The notes under the pieces were generated by a model. The model did no database searches and was not told the origin of the DNA. It saw nothing but the letters and a program-made list of their open reading frames with translations. A stretch of DNA of 64,000 bases from Adenophora triphylla var. japonica (Eukaryota > Streptophyta > Magnoliopsida > Asterales > Campanulaceae): contig JAFEMH010003631.1 in assembly GCA_022495995.1 (NCBI GenBank), positions 1-64,000 on the forward strand. The letters run 5' to 3'. The first letter of the stretch is position 1. Every line of letters begins with the position of its first letter. The position numbers were made by a program, and so were the translations under genes. Positions 58,626 to 64,000 of this stretch are shown here, one piece after another.

Positions 58626-58850
58626 AGAGTTTCTTTCCACCAACCGACTGCAGAACTCGCTCATCAGGTTCGAGGCACCTAAAACGCCATCATCTCCAGG
58701 GTCAAAGACCCGAACTACGGCCGGATTGATTCCCATTCGGGATACGTAGGTAGCCTATCGCTAGGTTCAGCCACCCGATCACTCGATCATCCCGCCAAAT
58801 ATGGAGCCTTACTCTTATCGACGACCCCGCTTCCTTCGAAAGCGCCGTCG

Positions 58851-58862
58851 CCGAGGGGCTAC
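58851..58862 (+). promoter_or_regulatory. Polypurine tract of element A
   Basis: CCGAGGGGCTAC directly before the 3' LTR; short and interrupted, but in the correct place. About 100 bp upstream a GATTCCC...GGGATACGTAGG block (58731-58755) repeats one at 58064-58085. Confidence 0.6.
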
Positions 58863-60633
58863 TGTAAGTGCTCCAATTTGAGCTTGTTAGAATTTTCGTT
58901 AGAAAATTAACGAAAGTTATAACATTTCTAACAATTCCTAACAATCCTAACTTTTCTAACAAAGTGAGGGTAAAATGGGCATTGTTATTTAAGGTTAAAC
59001 CTCAAAAAGAATCTCAAAAAGTAAAACAAAAGGAATAAAACCACAAATAGAAATGGCTGGAAACAATAAACTGGCTGTATAATTCAAATTTCAAAAAGAA
59101 ATATTCCTTGTGTCCAAAGCCTGAAGCTGCATTTAATGAACAGTGCACGCGAAGGGACTTGTCCGCGCGGATGAGTTTGTCATTTCAGGAGGGCTATAAA
59201 TTGAGCCCTCCAGTCACAAAAATAAGGAGCCACAACACCAATTGCACCGAACCTCTGGCGAAATATAGAGAGAAAACAGTGAGAATTCTTCAAGAATTGT
59301 CACCATTTTCTCTCCAATCTTTCCCAACTCACACTCATCCACTCACTCTCATATTTAAGCCTTAAACACTCATACACTCAAGCCAAAAACTCAAGAACAC
59401 AAGGAAGATTGGTAAACCCTCCTTCTCCTTACCCTAAACTCCAACCATGCATGCATTTGCAAACTACAAAATGTAGTTCTTTCATCTTCTTGCTTTAGAT
59501 CTAAGAAGATCACCATGGAAGACCATCTCCATGGATGATCTTCTACAAAGATCAAAATTATTTTCAAGTTCTCTTACTTTCTTGCAAAGAAAACTCATTT
59601 TCAAAACCCTAAAAACCATTTTCAAGCATCAAATCTCATTTTCAAAGGATAAAAATCCCCTTCCCAAGCAAATGAAATGCTTAGTCCTAATGTACCCCAA
59701 GGATGGTTTGGTATAGTTGATTCACCACTAAAATGTCAAGTGATCACTAACCAAAACCTAGGGAAATGGGGACAAGCATGGATGCAAAACCCCCTTTAAA
59801 ATCACATTTTCTCTCTTGAGAAGTTGCTGTCCAGTAGCAATTTTCTCAGACCTCAGTCCATGGTCTAATTTTTTGGACACAGATAAATGTGGAATTTGGT
59901 GTTGACTACAAAACACCTTTTGTAGACAACATCCAGATCTTTCCATACATATTTTTACTTTATTTTTTGGGTGAGTAAAACTCCTCTTTTCAAATTTTCT
60001 TTCAGAGGCTAGTTCATCAGCTTCTGGGAATCCAGATCTCATATCTGAGGTTTACAGAAGGTTTTGACCCCTCAAATCTTCTCCAAAATGGAAAATTCCT
60101 TCGTACAAATCTTATTTAAGGTGTCTAGAACAACTTTCATTCTCTGAGTTTATCCAGATTATGAAGTTTTAAGACCCTTGAATCCATTTCAAAATCAAAG
60201 GTCCACTGCCTTTTTCATTCTGGCAGAAGTGGCTCTCAACTTCAAAAGGTCTTTTGAGTACCAAATCTCAATCCAAAAATCTTCCAAAAATTCATGGGAT
60301 CAGTTTAAAGTCTTAAAAAGATATCCCAATTTTTACTTTTCTGAGTTTCAACTTATTTTGGCCAAAACACACACATATACACACACACAAATGATTTTCA
60401 GCTTGGAAGACTCGTTTTACGAGACATTCCGGGTGCACACTAACGTCCTTCCCGGCGTGTAACATGACCTCCGAACCCAAATTTCTGATCTCGGGCTTTT
60501 TTCAAAGTTTTGGCCCTTAAAACAAAAATGGCGTGGCGACTCCGTTCTTTTTTCCCGGGTTTTATTTGGTTTTTTTCAAAGAAACAACGAAAAATCGAAT
60601 TCCTTCCCGCGAAAATGGCGACAGATCATCACA
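58863..60633 (+). repeat. 3' LTR of element A
   Basis: About 99% like the 5' LTR by eye. It ends ATCATCACA and is followed by the target duplication CATCC and the interrupted B1 LTR. Confidence 0.96.
59162..59200 (+). promoter_or_regulatory. LTR promoter of element A (3' copy)
   Basis: The perfect palindrome TCCGCGCGGA (59162-59171) is 23 bp upstream of TATAAA (59195-59200). Transcription from here would read into B1 sequences. Confidence 0.75.
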
Positions 60634-60779
60634 CATCCCGAAGCAATCCCGGTCCGTCTCGGAACACTATTCCATACTCAAACACTATTCCCCAGCGGAA
60701 GACAGACACGAATCAACATTGATAAGGCTTCCTTCCATTACTATTTCAATACATAGTGTACAATGTAGACATCCGATAC
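60634..60779 (+). repeat. B1 5' LTR, middle segment
   Basis: Begins with the second CATCC copy and continues CGAAGCAATCCCGGTCCG, matching the solo LTR at about 61705-61856. It ends GATAC, the left target duplication of the solo LTR. Confidence 0.92.
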
Positions 60780-62265
60780 TGTAAGTACCCCAATCTGGAT
60801 CACCCTTTTTCGAGCACATAGGAAACACCGCAGACTCACAAACACAGTCTCGAAGACCTATGGCACTCAAAACCCTCAAAAAACCCTCAACCAAACCAAG
60901 GGAGGAGCCTTTCTGGGATAAAAAGGGACAAAAGGACCTTTTGGAAATTTTCATGAAATTGGAGAAGCAAATAAGGTCCGTACGGACCTCTTTGTTGCAA
61001 TAATTACTGAATCCCCTTAAAGTCCACCATATTCCCTCAAATCCCGAAGAAATCATTACCCCCCATGCATGGTTGGTCCGTACGGACCTCTTTGCATGCC
61101 AAGATGGTCCGTACGGACCTCTTTGCACAGGGGACACCATCATTCCAGAATATTCACAATTATCACATATTCCCTCAAATCGAGGAAAACTAAAATTCTG
61201 GATAACCTAGGAGGTCCGTACGGACCTCTTTGCATTTTTCTGGCACTATAAATAGAGGGCTCCCCCTCCCTCATTTTCACACATTTCCCTCTTCTCTCTT
61301 CTTCCCCTAGCCTTCTGGCACCCCTCTAAGTCCTCTCGAGGCAATCCCGGCCCCTTTCGGATCCTTCCGAGGCCTTTCGAGCCCCCTCGTGGTGCTCCGA
61401 AGCCTCCCCGAGCGCTCCCGCGACGCTCCCGCGCTGCCCCGAGGCACTCTCGAGGTACTCTAAGGCCCCTCGTGGTACTCCGAGGCCTTGCCTGGTCTTT
61501 TCATGGTGTCCCGGCTCTTTTCGAGTCAAACCGGTAGCTTGAACGCACGCCGAAACTCTGCCCGAGTGACTCCTGCCATCCCAACGCACGCCGAAACTCT
61601 ACCCGAGTAATCCCTGCGATTTCAACGCACGCCGAACCTCTGCCCTAACGCAGCCTACAATCTCAACTCACGCCGAAACTCTGTCCGCAGACAACCGTCC
61701 CCTCCCGAAGCAATCCCGGTCCGTGCCGGAACATCATTCCATCCTCAAACACTATTCCCCAGCGGAAGACAGACACGAACCAACATTGGTAAGGCTTCCT
61801 TCCACTACTATTTCAATACATTTCAATACATAGTGTACAATGTAGACATCCGATACAACATGCATTTTTAAAAGCACACACACACACACACAACATTTAA
61901 AGAATATTAGGGGTATCCGAAAGACTCGTTTTTACGAGGCGACTCGGGTGAGCTCTAAGATTCTAATATTCTCTTCCCGAGGAGTCATCTGACCTCCGAA
62001 CTCAAAATCTCATCACACAAAAACAGTTTATTATTATTTTTAAACTGATGCCCTTTTTCAATGTTTTGGGCTTAACAATAAAAACGGCGTGGCGACTCTA
62101 CAAAGCAAAACACAGCGAGACACCTCCCAACTAACGCTAAAGCGGAATAAGCCAGATGCCGGGGCGCGAACGCGCTGCCTCTCGGATCCGGGCAAACTTC
62201 CCGAAAAGCGACGAATGCGAGATGCACGGGGGCCCCGCGCGCGAGCCGGATCCCGGGTAATTTCA
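60780..62265 (+). repeat. Solo LTR of family B inside the B1 LTR
   Basis: A 1486-bp LTR starting TGTAAGTACC and ending GGGTAATTTCA is flanked by GATAC at 60775-60779 and 62266-62270. No primer site or coding sequence follows its end; instead the B1 LTR resumes at 62271 with AGCATGCATTTTTAAAAGC. Unequal recombination between the LTRs of a former full element is the usual origin of such solo LTRs. Confidence 0.88.
60974..61254 (+). promoter_or_regulatory. Solo LTR promoter: four GTCCGTACGGAC palindromes and TATA
   Basis: GGTCCGTACGGACC occurs at 60975-60988, 61075-61088, 61106-61119 and 61213-61226, each followed by CTCTTTG. The last core (61215-61224) is 22 bp from TATAAATA (61247-61254). Confidence 0.8.
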
Positions 62266-62658
62266 GATACAGCATGCATTTTTAAAAGCACATACACACA
62301 CACACACAACAGTTAAAGAAAGAAGGGGTACCGAAAGACTCGTTTTTACGAGGCGACTCGGGTGAGCTCTAATATTCTAATATTCTCTTCCCGAGGAGTA
62401 ACCTGACCTCCGAACTCAAAAATCTCATCACAGAAAAACAATTTATTTTTAAATTGATGCCTTTTTTCAATGTTTTGGGCTTAATCAATACGGCGTGGCG
62501 ACTCTACAAAGCAAAAACACAGCGAGACACCTCCACCGACCAAAACAAAAAACGAAATGCCAGATGCCGGGTCGCAATCGCTGCGCCTCTTGGATCCGGG
62601 CAATTTCAACAATGCGAGATGCCGGGGCCAGCGCGCGAGCCGGATCCGGGTAATTTCA
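62266..62658 (+). repeat. B1 5' LTR, last segment (U5)
   Basis: It starts with the right GATAC copy and aligns with 61852-62265 of the solo LTR, including the ACTCGTTTTTACGAG hairpin and a GTGGCGACTC primer-site mimic. It ends TAATTTCA two bases before the primer site. Confidence 0.9.
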
Positions 62659-62660
62659 GT

Positions 62661-62675
62661 TGGCGACTCTGCTGG
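62661..62675 (+). promoter_or_regulatory. Primer binding site of B1
   Basis: TGGCGACTCTGCTGG, the same type as in element A, two bases after the LTR end. Confidence 0.8.
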
Positions 62676-64000
62676 AAAATATTTTGTTTTAAAGAACTTT
62701 TAAACAAAACAAAAGATTTTTAAAACGATGATGAGGGTCAAACTTTCATTTTACCCCTTTCTTTAACTATTGTGTGTGTGTGCATGTGCTTTACATTTTT
62801 ATTTTACAAAAAAAAATAAAAATACAAAAAAAATGCATCAATATACATCTGTGTACATACATTTAAAATTCTTCAAAAACTTCTGTTTTACTCAGAAAAA
62901 GAATTTTAGAGACCGCACACTACTCGCACTGCTGCCTCGGTACACCGCACGCTACTCGCACTGCTGCCTCAGTACACCGCACGCTACGCGCACTGCTGCC
63001 TTGAATACACTGCACACTACAACCCTTAACCCGGGGTGGTCTCAGTTGTAGTTCGTTTGGCCTTCCTACGTCTCTCGGAAGCGCACGGGATCATTCCAAA
63101 AATCCCATCCTAGCCAGTGTCAACCATGCACGCTTGCGTCACACTCTGTCCAGACTCGGTTGGTTTTTACCAGTCCGTGTCATACAGCCTGGATACATAT
63201 CCCATTCCGGCCATTTTCTGAGTCGAAGCTCGGAACTCAAGATCCCTTGCGCAAGCAAAGCGATGAAAGGTCATGCTAAAATCTTGACCTGATCTTGATT
63301 TTCCGAAGCTACACCCAGACGATGTTCCGTCCCGGATATACATCCATGCCCACATGACACCATGTCATCAAGCCTTTAATATGTCAAGCCATGACGATAT
63401 GACCCAGCCAACACCTAACGTCACAGATCCCTTGCGCAAGCAAGGTAAGGAGAGGTCATGCCGAACTCTCGACCAGATCTTGACTCAGGGGCCGGCTCGG
63501 CTCACTATTCACATGGCTAACGCATTAAAACGAACATGACAGGCTCGATCCTTAGGTTTGATTTTTCTTTTAGGTCGGTGGAAACTGCTTGCCCTATAGG
63601 ACCCTCGCCCGGGGCTGTCCACCCCGGGATGTCGAAATACAGGTGCAAGACGAGAGGCTTATAGCCGCACAGATGGTCTCCACTGACCCAGGATCTAGCA
63701 TAGTTGCAAAAAAGAAGAGCAATCTTTTCCAACCTACCTAGAATTCTGAGAAAACACTGTTTTAAGTAAATTAAAACAACAAAAAAAATCATAAATAAAA
63801 GGCGGAAACTGCATGTCACGTGAGCTTTCCCCCTTTTTTATCCAAAAGGCCTTCCCATGTCTAAACCTTACCCGTCACCCCCTCCAGCGAACCGAGAGTG
63901 GTTGAGAGTACCCGGCAGCCGCCTTTTCAGTATCGAGGTCACAAGGTCCGATAGCCCTTCCGTTTCAGCGGTCCGAACAGTCGGCTACTCCCCCATGGCA
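62676..64000 (+). other. Leader of B1, running out of the window
   Basis: Noncoding leader related to that of element A, including 'ctctcggaagcgcacgggat', 'cggttggtttttaccagt' and the block with the CCCGGGG hairpin (63608-63628). From about 63880 the sequence is of the kind found at the start of gag ('cgaaccgagagtgg'), but no confident ORF is visible before the window ends. Confidence 0.65.
62913..63012 (+). repeat. 32-bp tandem repeat in the B1 leader, three copies
   Basis: The unit is CGCACGCTACTCGCACTGCT followed by 'gcctcagtacac'. A single related unit ('gcacactacgcgcacgtgac') is at the same place in element A near 44945. Confidence 0.88.

Larger units (their letters stand above)
42700..60633 (+). 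mobile_element. Complete Tat-type Ty3/gypsy element A, 17.9 kb
   Basis: LTRs of 1769 and 1771 bp (42700-44468, 58863-60633) are flanked by the target duplication CATCC (42695-42699, 60634-60638). The order is primer site, leader, protease, RT, RNase H, second RNase H, integrase, antisense genes, tandem repeats, polypurine tract. The second RNase H (archaeal type) and antisense genes are marks of the Tat lineage; Ogre elements are of similar size. About 19 differences separate the LTRs by eye (about 1%), so the insertion is recent. No Gag core could be recognised. Confidence 0.95.
41844..64000 (+). mobile_element. Tat-type element B1, 5' LTR split by two insertions
   Basis: The 5' LTR starts TGTAAGTACC at 41844 and ends TAATTTCA at 62658, followed by the primer site at 62661. 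Between lie element A (42700-60633) and a solo LTR (60780-62265), each with its own 5-bp target duplication. Removing both joins three LTR pieces of 856, about 141 and 388 bp into one LTR of about 1.4 kb, which matches the solo LTR along its length. The internal region runs out of the window. The expected target duplication of B1 itself is ATACC (41839-41843). Confidence 0.88.

Noticed and set aside
61852..62658. A 400-bp tandem duplication inside one LTR of family B
   Set aside because: The second unit starts with GATAC, the same five bases that precede the LTR at 60780. A solo LTR insertion with target duplication GATAC into the B1 LTR explains both and needs fewer steps.

Overview
This window is plant nuclear DNA, most likely from a eudicot. 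The evidence is one 13-exon gene with GT-AG introns, a Ty1/copia element, large Ty3/gypsy elements of the Tat type, two tRNA-derived SINEs, and dense Stowaway, Tourist, hAT and Mutator MITEs. No bacterial, organellar or CRISPR feature was seen. I found one apparently intact host gene, a GH1 beta-glucosidase at 31.9-35.5 kb. Almost everything else is mobile DNA or its debris.

Layout. 1-7.3 kb: the 3' half of a Tat-like Ty3/gypsy element (E1), with the integrase end, a long antisense ORF region with its own promoter, and the 3' LTR. 7.5-8.5 kb: an inverted SINE and a MITE. 8.75-19.1 kb: a complete Ty1/copia element on the minus strand, with 766-bp LTRs, target duplication AATAC and an extra ORF after pol. 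19.2-31.7 kb: MITE-rich intergenic DNA built on a tandem segmental duplication (23.67-29.26 kb); each copy shows the empty site for several insertions in the other. 31.7-35.5 kb: the beta-glucosidase gene. 36.4-41.6 kb: more MITEs, a 1.6-kb Mutator-like element and an inverted, unrecognised ORF cluster.

41.8-64 kb is a nest of related Tat-type elements. The oldest, B1, has its 5' LTR (41844-62658) split by two later insertions: a complete 17.9-kb element A (42700-60633, target duplication CATCC) and a solo LTR of B1's own family (60780-62265, target duplication GATAC). B1's primer site and leader resume at 62661 and run out of the window. Element A carries protease, RT, RNase H, a second RNase H and integrase on the plus strand. 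On the minus strand it carries two captured genes, one with a plant mobile domain and apparent introns. Before its 3' LTR are three unrelated tandem-repeat arrays.

Two observations stand out. First, a TCCG-NN-CGGA palindrome sits 18-23 bp upstream of a TATA or TATA-like box in the LTRs of both A and B and upstream of both antisense genes of A, which suggests one promoter module shared by sense and antisense transcription. Second, many frameshifts and 'lost' catalytic residues in the transposons fall exactly on CAG/CTG sites, changed to CGAG, CGG, CCG, TCG or CTCG. The host gene is free of this. It looks like a methylation-linked consensus error rather than real decay, so the pseudogene labels below are provisional.
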